The position numbers and the translations under genes are program-made. This document shows positions 33,514 to 41,346 of a stretch of DNA of 64,000 bases, one piece after another. Location: assembly GCA_913060505.1 (NCBI GenBank), contig CAJXRQ010000012.1, forward strand, positions 1 through 64,000, in the 5' to 3' direction. Every line of letters begins with the position of its first letter. Position 1 is the stretch's first letter. The notes beneath the pieces were generated by a model. It was not told where the DNA came from. It searched no databases and saw only the letters and a list, made by a program, of their open reading frames with translations. Source of the DNA: an uncultured Desulfovibrio sp. GTDB taxonomy: Bacteria; Desulfobacterota; Desulfovibrionia; Desulfovibrionales; Desulfovibrionaceae.

Positions 33514-34758
33514 ATGGAAAACCATCTCAAGAGTGCCCTGTTCATTGACTTTGACAACATTTTCATTCGGCTGAACGATCAGGATCCGGAATTGGCCGAG
33601 AAGTTTGCAACCCAGCCGCAACGCTGGCTCTCCTGGCTGGAAAAATACGCACTCCCTCAAGGATGCGAAGAACAAAGGCGCGCAGTTCTTATTCGTAAAT
33701 GCTACCTCAACCCTCAGACATTTCACGATTTCCGTCCTCACTTCATCACCTCGGCATTCGGGGTCACGGACTGTCCTCCCCTGACCAAGCAAGGAAAAAC
33801 CAGTGCAGACATCCATATGGTGCTCGACATTCTGGACACCATGAACCGGGACACGCATTTCGATGAGTTCATTATTTTCTCAGGTGACGCCGACTTCACT
33901 CCGGTGCTCATCAAATTGCGCGAAAATGCCCGGCTGACAACGGTCCTGCATGTGGGACCAACATCGCCTGCCTACAAGGCAGCCAGTTCCATGCTTATCA
34001 GCGAAGACCAATTCATCGAGGAAGCTCTGGACTATCGCGATATTCCCGAAAGCATTCAGGACCATGCATCGGCTTTGAATCTCAAGGAACAGGTACGCCA
34101 GTTCATTCTGGAAACCGTGGGCGGCTCCGGTTCGCCCATCGTCATGGCTACGCTGGCCGCAAAAATCCGCCAGCGGTTCACTCGATGCCTGCCCTGCGAC
34201 TCCTGGTTCGGAGCGGAAAAATTCAGGGACTTTCTCCATGCTCTGGACCTCGGGGGGGTGCAGATATCCTCGGTTATTCCGGGTTATGTTTTTGATCCGG
34301 AACGGCACGAGCAGCCACGGGAAGCTTCGCCCAACACGGACTTTGAGCAGGGGCATCCGGAACTCTTTCAGTTCGCACGTCTCGTGCATCAGGTCACGGA
34401 CGTACCCTTGTTGACTCCAAGCCAGTACAGAGAACTGTTCTCGGCCATCTCCGACGAGGTTACCCGAAACGGCTTCCAGCTGACCACTACCTCCAAAAAC
34501 GTCCGCGACTACCTTGTTGAAAGGGATCTTCCCGTCTCGCGGCAGCATGTCAACTTCGTGCTCATCGGCATCGGGCGCTCCGGCTACATGTATAGAAAAG
34601 ACGGATCGGACACGCCGCTGGAACTGTCCAAAGCCTTTGCCCAGAACGTCAAAAATCTTTGTGTGGCCGCGCAGCTTTCTCTGGACGAGAAACGCATCAA
34701 CAAACTCTTCGAATGGGTTATCACCGCCGACGAAGAAGGATTGGCGGACGAACAGTAA
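33514..34758 (+). CDS. NYN (PIN-like nuclease) domain protein with OST-HTH-like region
   Basis: A 414-residue protein, probably an RNA-acting enzyme. Residues 1-175 have the NYN pattern of acidic residues: SALFIDFDNIF, GKTSADIHMVLDILD and FIIFSGDADFTPVL. Residues about 195-270 look like an OST-HTH/LOTUS module (LKEQVRQFILETVGGSG, then GAEKFRDFLHALDLGG), which binds RNA in related proteins, and a helical C-terminal region follows. This resembles LabA/DUF88 proteins. AAGGAAG precedes the start. Substrates are unknown. Confidence 0.85.
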   Translation: MENHLKSALFIDFDNIFIRLNDQDPELAEKFATQPQRWLSWLEKYALPQGCEEQRRAVLIRKCYLNPQTFHDFRPHFITSAFGVTDCPPLTKQGKTSADIHMVLDILDTMNRDTHFDEFIIFSGDADFTPVLIKLRENARLTTVLHVGPTSPAYKAASSMLISEDQFIEEALDYRDIPESIQDHASALNLKEQVRQFILETVGGSGSPIVMATLAAKIRQRFTRCLPCDSWFGAEKFRDFLHALDLGGVQISSVIPGYVFDPERHEQPREASPNTDFEQGHPELFQFARLVHQVTDVPLLTPSQYRELFSAISDEVTRNGFQLTTTSKNVRDYLVERDLPVSRQHVNFVLIGIGRSGYMYRKDGSDTPLELSKAFAQNVKNLCVAAQLSLDEKRINKLFEWVITADEEGLADEQ

Positions 34759-34798
34759 CCGCGGCCTCGCCCGAAACGACCTACCACTTGACTCGACC

Positions 34799-34837
34799 AT
34801 GTGCAGGAGGGACACCTCACTCGTCCCTCCTGCACAT
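34799..34837 (+). repeat. Perfect 15-base inverted repeat
   Basis: ATGTGCAGGAGGGAC (34799-34813) and GTCCCTCCTGCACAT (34823-34837) are exact complements around a nine-base loop. There is no T-run, so it is not a standard terminator. It ends three bases before a CpxR-type box and may be a Rho-type terminator, an RNA-processing hairpin or an operator. Confidence 0.75.
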
Positions 34838-34839
34838 AT

Positions 34840-34854
34840 GTAAACAAATGTAAA
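34840..34854 (+). promoter_or_regulatory. CpxR-type binding box
   Basis: GTAAA-CAAAT-GTAAA matches the CpxR consensus GTAAA-N5-GTAAA exactly. It lies 64 bases upstream of a response-regulator gene that resembles CpxR, suggesting autoregulation. The consensus is from enterobacteria, so its validity here is inference. Confidence 0.5.
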
Positions 34855-34917
34855 AGCCCTGTCCGAATCCGTGCTTTTTCCCAAAAAAATCCTTACGTAT
34901 TTTCCGGTGGAGGTCTT

Positions 34918-35622
34918 ATGAACGGATCCATTCTCATAATCGATGACGATGACAAGCTCAGGCAGGTGCTCAGGGAGTATCTGGCAGAATACGGGCACAC
35001 AATATTGGAACTGTCGGATGGTGTTAAGGCGGCTGAAACCGTGTTGCAACAAAAACCGGACATCGTGCTGCTCGATGTGATGATGCCCAAAATGGACGGC
35101 TTCGAGGTGTTGCGCGATATCCGCTCCGTCTCGAAGACTCCGGTTATCATGCTTACAGCCAAGGGCGAGGACTCGGACCGTATAGTAGGTCTTGAGCTGG
35201 GCGCGGACGATTATATTCCCAAACCGTTCAACCCACGTGAATTGCTGGCCCGTATCCGCGCCGTGCTGCGCCGTGTTCAGGAACAATCCGTAGAGCCGGA
35301 AAAAACGGTAAACCCGGACGTAATCGAAGTGGGCGGAATTGTCCTTGATACGGCTCGCCAGTCTCTGCTCGTTGACGATAGCTCCCATGAGTTATCTTCC
35401 GCGGAATTCAACCTCATGTCCGTGTTCATGAACCACCCGGACATCGTCCTCTCCCGCGACAAACTCATGAATATGGCATGGGGAAGGGATTACGAAGCCT
35501 ACGACAGGACCATCGACGTGCATGTCAGCAAACTCCGCACGTTGCTGAAGGCACACCCTGCCCATGCGCACCGTATTCGCACGGTATGGGGGTCCGGCTA
35601 TAAATTCCTGGCAGACGCATGA
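34918..35622 (+). CDS. OmpR-family response regulator, CpxR-like
   Basis: A 234-residue DNA-binding regulator. The receiver domain (1-120) has acidic residues IIDDDDK, the phospho-acceptor Asp in IVLLDVMMPKMDG and the Lys in DYIPKPFNPRELLARIRA. A winged-helix output domain follows (ELSSAEFNLMSVF, then YDRTIDVHVSKLRTLLK and RTVWGSGYKFLA). The receiver end GLELGADDYIPKPFN is very close to CpxR. GGTGGAGG precedes the start. It overlaps its kinase gene by four bases. Confidence 0.92.
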   Translation: MNGSILIIDDDDKLRQVLREYLAEYGHTILELSDGVKAAETVLQQKPDIVLLDVMMPKMDGFEVLRDIRSVSKTPVIMLTAKGEDSDRIVGLELGADDYIPKPFNPRELLARIRAVLRRVQEQSVEPEKTVNPDVIEVGGIVLDTARQSLLVDDSSHELSSAEFNLMSVFMNHPDIVLSRDKLMNMAWGRDYEAYDRTIDVHVSKLRTLLKAHPAHAHRIRTVWGSGYKFLADA

Positions 35623-36941
35623 AATCCAACCACATCTACATAAAGTTTTTTTCCGCAGTCACGATCATGCTGGCGGTGCTGATGATCGTTGTCGGCACTA
35701 CTTTTTATCTGGTTTCCGACCAGTTGGCCTCCATCCATACCCGCCCCGTTGCCGCGGTAGCCTCCTCCATCATGGCCGATGCACAGGGAAGACAACCCGA
35801 TCTCTCCACAGAAAAAAGCAAACATTATTTCATGAAGGTGGCCCGTGGCATCAACGGGTTGATATGGATCACCGACTCCACAGACAAAGTCATCTTCAAA
35901 ACTTTTGAAGGCATGCCGCCTTCGCCGCATATCCTGTCCACAAGCAAAGGCAAGGAAGGCGCGGCCCCGGTACTCCTGCACGATGGCACCCGCGGCAATA
36001 TGCACTTCGCCTTCAACTCGGACTGGCACAAGGAAACCAATACGCTCTTTTCTTTGGGGCTGGCCGCTTCCGTGCTGACCATTGCGTTACTGAGCTGGCC
36101 AGCGGCCCGCTATGTGGCCCGTCCGCTCAACCATGTGCGGGAAACCATGGCCCGATTCGCGGAAGGCGACCTTTCGGCAAGAACCAGCATGGCCCGCTAC
36201 CGGGAAGGTGAAATCAGCATGCTGGGAGAGACATACAACAAAATGGCCGACAGCATAGTGCGCATGATCGAGAGCAATCAGGAACTGGCCACAAACGTAT
36301 CCCATGAAATGCGCAGTCCCCTTGCACGGCTGACCATTCTTCAACAAACACTTACCGAGCGTCTTTCCGACACGGACAACAAACGGGTTTCCTCTCTGCT
36401 CAAGAACATGAACCTGGAAATCCAGGCCATGGACAATCTCATCGGCCGCATACTGCAATTCTCCAAGATGCATTTGCGCCCGGAGCCGCATCGGGACATC
36501 AACCTTGTTCAGGTGTTGGAAAGTGTCGTTGAAACCTACGCCCCATACCAACGGGAAAAAGACATTCGCCTCGACGTGTTTGCGCCTGACGAAGTCATAT
36601 GCCGGGTAGGTGAAGAATCCATGCTATGGCTGATGGAAAACGTGATGGGCAATGCCGTCAAGTACACGCCTGAAAAAGGCCGGATCGTCATAACCATGCG
36701 CACCGAGGACAACCAGGGTGTTTTCGAGGTGACCAATACTTCCCCCCGTCTCCCCGAGCATGAATTGAAAGCCATCTTCAAACCGTTCCATCGCGGTTCG
36801 AATCATAGCGGAGAAGGTTCCGGGGTGGGATTGGCCATTGTGGGGCGCATCGTCGAGACCCTGAACGGGACCGTCCAGGCCAGCAATGCTGCCACCGGAT
36901 TTCGGCTGACTGTGCGTATTCCCGTCACAGGTCAAGCCTGA
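35619..36941 (+). CDS. Sensor histidine kinase, CpxA-like
   Basis: A 440-residue inner-membrane kinase paired with the preceding regulator (ATGA overlap). Transmembrane helices lie at about 8-28 and 145-168, with a periplasmic sensor of some 115 residues between them. HAMP is around 170-225. The phospho-acceptor His is in TNVSHEMRSPLARL, and the ATPase has NVMGNAVKYTPEKGRI and GEGSGVGLAIVGRIV. The pairing and motifs suggest envelope-stress sensing like CpxA, but the actual signal is unknown. Confidence 0.9.
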   Translation: MKSNHIYIKFFSAVTIMLAVLMIVVGTTFYLVSDQLASIHTRPVAAVASSIMADAQGRQPDLSTEKSKHYFMKVARGINGLIWITDSTDKVIFKTFEGMPPSPHILSTSKGKEGAAPVLLHDGTRGNMHFAFNSDWHKETNTLFSLGLAASVLTIALLSWPAARYVARPLNHVRETMARFAEGDLSARTSMARYREGEISMLGETYNKMADSIVRMIESNQELATNVSHEMRSPLARLTILQQTLTERLSDTDNKRVSSLLKNMNLEIQAMDNLIGRILQFSKMHLRPEPHRDINLVQVLESVVETYAPYQREKDIRLDVFAPDEVICRVGEESMLWLMENVMGNAVKYTPEKGRIVITMRTEDNQGVFEVTNTSPRLPEHELKAIFKPFHRGSNHSGEGSGVGLAIVGRIVETLNGTVQASNAATGFRLTVRIPVTGQA

Positions 36942-36952
36942 ACCCATAGCCC

Positions 36953-36982
36953 AAAAAAAAGGATCGCCCTTTCGAGCGATCC
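36953..36982 (-). terminator. Rho-independent terminator for the small minus-strand gene
   Basis: GGATCGC and GCGATCC form a seven-base-pair stem around CCTTTCGA; on the minus strand eight T follow directly. It also lies just after the kinase gene on the other strand, where only a short T stretch (CCTTATT) follows. Confidence 0.85.
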
Positions 36983-37015
36983 CCTTATTACTTCTTTCTT
37001 CCTGCAACAGCGGAA

Positions 37016-37252
37016 TCATTCATTCCCGTTGTCCAGTGCGTTGTCCGCAGCATCGCGGATCGTTTCAAGCGCCTTACCCCGCTCCTGGGCCAGCTTTTTC
37101 CACTTTTTCTTTTCCTTCTTGACCGCTTCGACGGTGTAGAGAAGATCCCGAATGGTGTGGGCCGGATATCCGTGTCTGGCATACCGGCCCTTGCGCAACT
37201 CTTCGTCGTTGCGTTGGCGCAGGGCGTTCAATTGGCTCGCGTTCAAAATCAT
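37016..37252 (-). CDS. Small helical protein of unknown function
   Basis: A 78-residue soluble protein, rich in charged residues and predicted helical (EAVKKEKKKWKKLAQERGKA). No family is recognised. No strong ribosome site is visible before the ATG. A terminator with a long T-run follows its stop codon, supporting that it is a real transcribed gene. It lies downstream of nrdD, separated by 160 bases. Confidence 0.6.
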   Translation of the reverse strand: MILNASQLNALRQRNDEELRKGRYARHGYPAHTIRDLLYTVEAVKKEKKKWKKLAQERGKALETIRDAADNALDNGNE

Positions 37253-37412
37253 GTTTTACGCTTTACCCGTTGCAGAACAGGGTGTCCATACCATTACAGA
37301 ACGCCTTGGAGAGCCCGTATCGAACGGCATTTCGGCAGAAACTCCGGCATGTTCTGCCTGCTCGGGAGGAATATCCGGGGAACGGAAAACAGCTCCCCGG
37401 AATAGTATCGGG
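37253..37412. other. Gap between nrdD and the small helical gene
   Basis: Contains a hairpin TCCGGGGA/TCCCCGGA (37374-37401) just beyond the nrdD stop codon that may end its transcript, although without a T-run. A further inexact repeat of that G/C-rich motif lies nearby. No gene is seen. Confidence 0.4.
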
Positions 37413-39479
37413 TTATCCGCAGCAGCACACGCTATCCATGGTGTATTCAGTGCGGTCCTTGTATTCCTGCTGCTTGCCCTTGTTCCAACGGCTCACAGGA
37501 CGATAGTACCCCACCACACGGGTGTAGACTTCGGCTTCCTTGCCGCACTTGGGGCAATCAAAGTGTTCACCCGCAAGGTAACCGTGCTCCTCACAAATGG
37601 AGAAAGTCGGTGTCAACGAGATATACGGAATCTTGGTATTGGTCATGGCTTTGATCAGGAAGCTCTTGACGCTTTCCTCGTCCGGTGCGGCCTCGCCAAT
37701 GAAGGAGTGGAATACCGTGCCACCGTTGTACTGGGTCTGCAACTGGTTCTGATGTTCCAGCGCAAAGAGCACGTCCGTGGTGATGCCCACAGGCAGCAAG
37801 GTGGAGTTGGTGTAATAGGGAACTTCCTCGCTGCCGGCGGTGATGATGTCCGAGTACAGGTTGCGGTCGATCTTCGCCAGACGATAGCAGGTGCCTTCGC
37901 CCGGAGTGGCTTCGAGGTTGTAGAGGTTGCCGGTCTCTTCCTGAAAATCCACAACCAGACGACGCAGCTGTTCCAGTACACGTCGCATCAGCCTTACGCC
38001 AGCTTCGGATTCAATGCCCTTGCCCAGCAGGTTCAGGCAGGCTTCGTGGCCACCGATGACGCCGATGGTGGAGAAATGGCCCTTGTAGCCATTTTTCAGG
38101 TAGCGGCGGGAATACGGGAACATACCCGCGTCCAGGCTCTTCTGGATCATCTTGCGCTTGAACTCCAAAGAGTCGCGAGCCATTTCCGCGTACTCGGTGA
38201 TCAGATCGATGAAGTCTTCTTCATTGTGGGCAAGATAGGCCAGCTTGGGAAGGTTCAGGGTCACGACGCCGATGGAACCGGTCAGGTCGCCTGCACCAAA
38301 CAGGCCACCGGTCTTTTTGCGGATTTCGCGCAGGTCCATCTGCAAGCGGCAGCACATGGAACGGACATCTTCGGGATTCAGGTCCGAGTTGATGAAGTTC
38401 TGGAAATACGGTGCGCCGTAGCGGGCGGTCATCTTGAGCAGCAGTTTCCCCTCTTCGGAATCCCAGGCGAAATCCGGGGTCACGTTGTAGGTGGGGATGG
38501 GGAAAGAGAAGATGCGTCCGTCCGCATCGCCTTCCAGCATGACCTCAAGGAAGGCCCGGTTGATCATGGCCATTTCCTCGGCGTACTCGCCGTAGGTAGA
38601 ATCCTGAAGTTCTCCCCCGATGATCACGGCTTCCTTGGCGATGTGCGCAGGCGGCGTGAAGTCCAGCGTGAAGTTGGTAAACGGGCTTTGTCCGCCCCAA
38701 CGGGAGGTGGTATTCAGGTTGAAGATCAGCTTCTGCATCTGCTGCTTGACGTCGTCATAGGACAAGCCGTCATGTCGCACGAACGGAGCCAGATAGGTAT
38801 CGACGTTGTTGAACGCCTGTGCTCCGGCCCACTCGTTCTGGAGCGTGCCCAAGAAGTTCACTATCTGTCCGCAGGCAGCATCAAAATGCTGGGCCGGGGA
38901 CGAGCAGCAACGGTCCTTGAGATTGAACCCTTCCAGCAACAGATCGCGCAGGCTCCAGCCCGAGCAATAGCCGGCAAGGCCAAAGGAAAGGTCGTGAATA
39001 TGCATATAGCCGTGGGTATGGGCTTCACGGATTTCCTCGGGATATTTCTCCAGCACGTAACGGGCCTGAACCGATCCGGCCATGTGCAGAATCAGCCCCT
39101 GAAACGAATGAACCATGTTGGAGTTCTCGTTCACGCGCCAGTCGGTGTGGTCCAGATAGGTTTCAACCATACCGGCCACGTCCATGTAGGCCTGATTCTG
39201 TTTTCTGAGTTCCCGGCGTTTTTCACGATAGATGATGTAGCGTTCCGCGACCTTGTACAGGCGGGCTTCCATGAGCACCTGTTGGACTGTGTCCTGGACC
39301 ATTTCCTGCTCGGGGATATCTACCTCGTCCAACCGCTTTTCCACTTTTTTCGCCAGACGTTTGGACAAGAGCGGATCTTTGATTCCGCTGCCTTTGAGAG
39401 CCTTGAAAATGGCGTTGCCGATGCGGTCCAAGGACCACGTTTCCAGGCAACCGTCGCGTTTGAGAATCTGTTTTGGCAT
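37413..39479 (-). CDS. nrdD: Anaerobic (class III) ribonucleoside-triphosphate reductase
   Basis: A 688-residue glycyl-radical enzyme that makes dNTPs under anoxia. An ATP-cone domain opens the protein (MPKQILKRDGCLETWSL, then VAERYIIYREKRRELRKQ). Catalytic-domain landmarks are GYCSGWSLRDLL, NTTSRWGGQSPFTNFTLD and FSFPIPTYNVTPDF. Near the C-terminus a zinc site (CEEHGYLAGEHFDCPKCG) precedes the predicted radical glycine G657 in RVVGYYRP, and the tail ends in CCCG. The start at 39479 follows CGGAG. A cobalamin riboswitch lies upstream. No activase gene (nrdG) is adjacent, which is unusual. Confidence 0.93.
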   Translation of the reverse strand: MPKQILKRDGCLETWSLDRIGNAIFKALKGSGIKDPLLSKRLAKKVEKRLDEVDIPEQEMVQDTVQQVLMEARLYKVAERYIIYREKRRELRKQNQAYMDVAGMVETYLDHTDWRVNENSNMVHSFQGLILHMAGSVQARYVLEKYPEEIREAHTHGYMHIHDLSFGLAGYCSGWSLRDLLLEGFNLKDRCCSSPAQHFDAACGQIVNFLGTLQNEWAGAQAFNNVDTYLAPFVRHDGLSYDDVKQQMQKLIFNLNTTSRWGGQSPFTNFTLDFTPPAHIAKEAVIIGGELQDSTYGEYAEEMAMINRAFLEVMLEGDADGRIFSFPIPTYNVTPDFAWDSEEGKLLLKMTARYGAPYFQNFINSDLNPEDVRSMCCRLQMDLREIRKKTGGLFGAGDLTGSIGVVTLNLPKLAYLAHNEEDFIDLITEYAEMARDSLEFKRKMIQKSLDAGMFPYSRRYLKNGYKGHFSTIGVIGGHEACLNLLGKGIESEAGVRLMRRVLEQLRRLVVDFQEETGNLYNLEATPGEGTCYRLAKIDRNLYSDIITAGSEEVPYYTNSTLLPVGITTDVLFALEHQNQLQTQYNGGTVFHSFIGEAAPDEESVKSFLIKAMTNTKIPYISLTPTFSICEEHGYLAGEHFDCPKCGKEAEVYTRVVGYYRPVSRWNKGKQQEYKDRTEYTMDSVCCCG

Positions 39480-39657
39480 GCAATGAACTCCGGAAAAGAC
39501 GACAGAAAAGGCCATGAAGGCTCGGAATCGTGCCATCTTTACGTCAGGGCCGGGCTTGTATGTTCAAAACGGCTGAACCATCTTGAGCCCCGGCAATTAT
39601 CGGGTAATACGAATTTCGTGCCCGCAGCCGATATCCTCGTACCGATCACGGTCAGAA

Positions 39658-39796
39658 ATGCTTCAGCAGGTTTTCTGGCTTACCCGTCCTTCCCAACCGG
39701 CCTTCAGGCCAGTCAAGCAGACGGGAATCACAGTGGCGGGACCGCTCCGGATTTTCACCGGATTTCCCTGAACGGCGCAAAAGCCGCCTGAAGTGT
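39658..39796 (-). promoter_or_regulatory. Cobalamin (AdoCbl) riboswitch upstream of nrdD
   Basis: On the minus strand the conserved cobalamin-riboswitch core is present: CAGGGAAATCCGGTGAAAATC, GGAGCGGTCCCGCCACTGTGA, then GCCAGAAAACCTGC (the B12-box partner). P1 pairs CTTCAG (39793-39788) with CTGAAG (39666-39661). The 180 bases between it and nrdD hold a possible switching helix (GCCGGGGCT with AGCCCGGC) but no T-run terminator, so control may be at translation. Repression of the B12-independent reductase when B12 is available is the expected logic. Confidence 0.93.
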
Positions 39797-39917
39797 CTCG
39801 TTGCTTCGAACAGACACTTTTAAACTACAGGAAGCCTCTTTCGTCAAGAGAGGAATATCATTTCTCCCGACAGCATGGTCGAGGGGAAATACATTTTTCC
39901 TATAAAATTACGGACAC

Positions 39918-41237
39918 TTATACCAAAGCAACAAGATCATAGATTTTTGAATCTTCCACCTCGGCCTGCACGATGGTTCCGGGCGTGAGTTCCGTTCCCG
40001 GCTGGGCACTCACGTAGGTGACGCCGTCAACATCGGGAGCCTGAAACCAGGTTCGCCCTACAAACAATCCGGGCCATTCCGGCGAGGGTTCTTCAACCAG
40101 CACTGGAAGCGTCTCGCCCACGTATCCGGCCATGATTTCCTCGGAAATACCTGCCTGCAACTCCATGATTGCGTCACGCCGTTCCAGCTTGATTTCATCC
40201 GGAACCTGATTGTCCATGGCCGCCGCGGGAGTGCCGTCCTCCGGCCAATACGGGAACACGCCCAGATGGTGAAAACGGGTTTGGTGTACAAAGTCCATGA
40301 GCCGTTCGAAATGTTCTTCCGTTTCCCCCGGATAGCCGACAATCAACGTTGTGCGCAGTGCTGCTTCGGGGAAGAATTCCCGAACCCTGTTCACGACCTT
40401 TTCCGGGTTGCGGGCAAAGGGGCGTCCCATGGAAGCCAGCACGTCCGGATGCGCATGTTGCAGCGGAATATCAAAATACGGCAAAAACGGTTTTCCGGCG
40501 TCCCGCAGAAAAGAAAGCAGATTTCTGGTCAGACCAGCCGGGTAGAGATACATGAGCCGCAACCATTCCAGTCCCGGAACTGGTAAAAGCCGTTCCATCA
40601 ATTGCTGCAAGCCGTTTTCCAGCCCGAGGTCCGATCCGTAATGGGTGGAATCCTGCCCCACCACGACCAGTTCCGGTACCCCCTGAGCCACAAGGGATTC
40701 GGCCTCGGCCGCCAGATAATCCACACTCCAGCTTTTGTGCGGTCCACGGATGGAAGGAATGGTACAGAAACGGCAGTCGTGGGAACATCCCTCGCTGATC
40801 TTCAGATAGGCATACCCCGGCCCGGTGCTCAGGCTGCGCGGCAGGTCGGCATCCGCTTCGCGATCCAGAGCCCTGCGGACCAGTCCGGGCCATGCGTCCA
40901 GATCGTCCGTGGTAAGCCAGAGGTCCACTTCGGGCATTTCCCTGGCAAGATCTTCACCATAGCGGCTTACCAGACATCCGGCCACGGCCAACACCGGACG
41001 TGGCCCATCCAGTTCTTCCATATCCGCTACTGCGCCCAAAATCGTGGAAACCGATTCCTCCACCGCAGGTTCGATAAAGCCGCAGGTATTGATCAGCACC
41101 AGTTCTGCGTCCGCAACGTCGTCCACGGGATGGACTCCCTGCCCCAATGCCCCCAACAGCCGTTCGGTGTCCACACGGTTCTTGGGGCACCCCAGACTGA
41201 TGGTCATAACCCCGATATCCGTATTTCTTGCGCCCAT
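39918..41237 (-). CDS. rimO: Ribosomal protein S12 methylthiotransferase RimO
   Basis: A 439-residue radical-SAM enzyme that adds a methylthio group to the conserved aspartate of ribosomal protein S12. The N-terminal domain starts MTISLGCPKNRVDTERLLG, with INTCGFIEPAVEES and VAGCLVSRYG supplying the auxiliary cluster cysteines. The radical-SAM motif is SEGCSHDCRFCTIPSIRGPH, whose IPSIRG form marks RimO rather than MiaB. A C-terminal TRAM domain begins near 375. I chose the start at 41237, nine bases after AAGGA. Confidence 0.93.
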   Translation of the reverse strand: MGARNTDIGVMTISLGCPKNRVDTERLLGALGQGVHPVDDVADAELVLINTCGFIEPAVEESVSTILGAVADMEELDGPRPVLAVAGCLVSRYGEDLAREMPEVDLWLTTDDLDAWPGLVRRALDREADADLPRSLSTGPGYAYLKISEGCSHDCRFCTIPSIRGPHKSWSVDYLAAEAESLVAQGVPELVVVGQDSTHYGSDLGLENGLQQLMERLLPVPGLEWLRLMYLYPAGLTRNLLSFLRDAGKPFLPYFDIPLQHAHPDVLASMGRPFARNPEKVVNRVREFFPEAALRTTLIVGYPGETEEHFERLMDFVHQTRFHHLGVFPYWPEDGTPAAAMDNQVPDEIKLERRDAIMELQAGISEEIMAGYVGETLPVLVEEPSPEWPGLFVGRTWFQAPDVDGVTYVSAQPGTELTPGTIVQAEVEDSKIYDLVALV

Positions 41238-41346
41238 AATAACTTGTCCTTCCAGAATGTTATAAAAAAACGGCAGGAAACCTTTAACTCCGGCATTGCG
41301 CTTTTTCCCCCGCCATGTAGAATACAAGGATAGAATTGTGCCAACA

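Noticed and set aside
37152-39791. An 879-codon open frame on the plus strand across nrdD and the riboswitch
   Set aside because: It mirrors the nrdD gene, has no ribosome site, no recognisable domain and compositional features of a shadow frame. The minus-strand NrdD motifs are unambiguous.
39918-41237. tRNA methylthiotransferase MiaB as the name for the radical-SAM gene
   Set aside because: The SLGCPKNRVDTE start and the IPSIRG form after the radical-SAM cysteines mark RimO.
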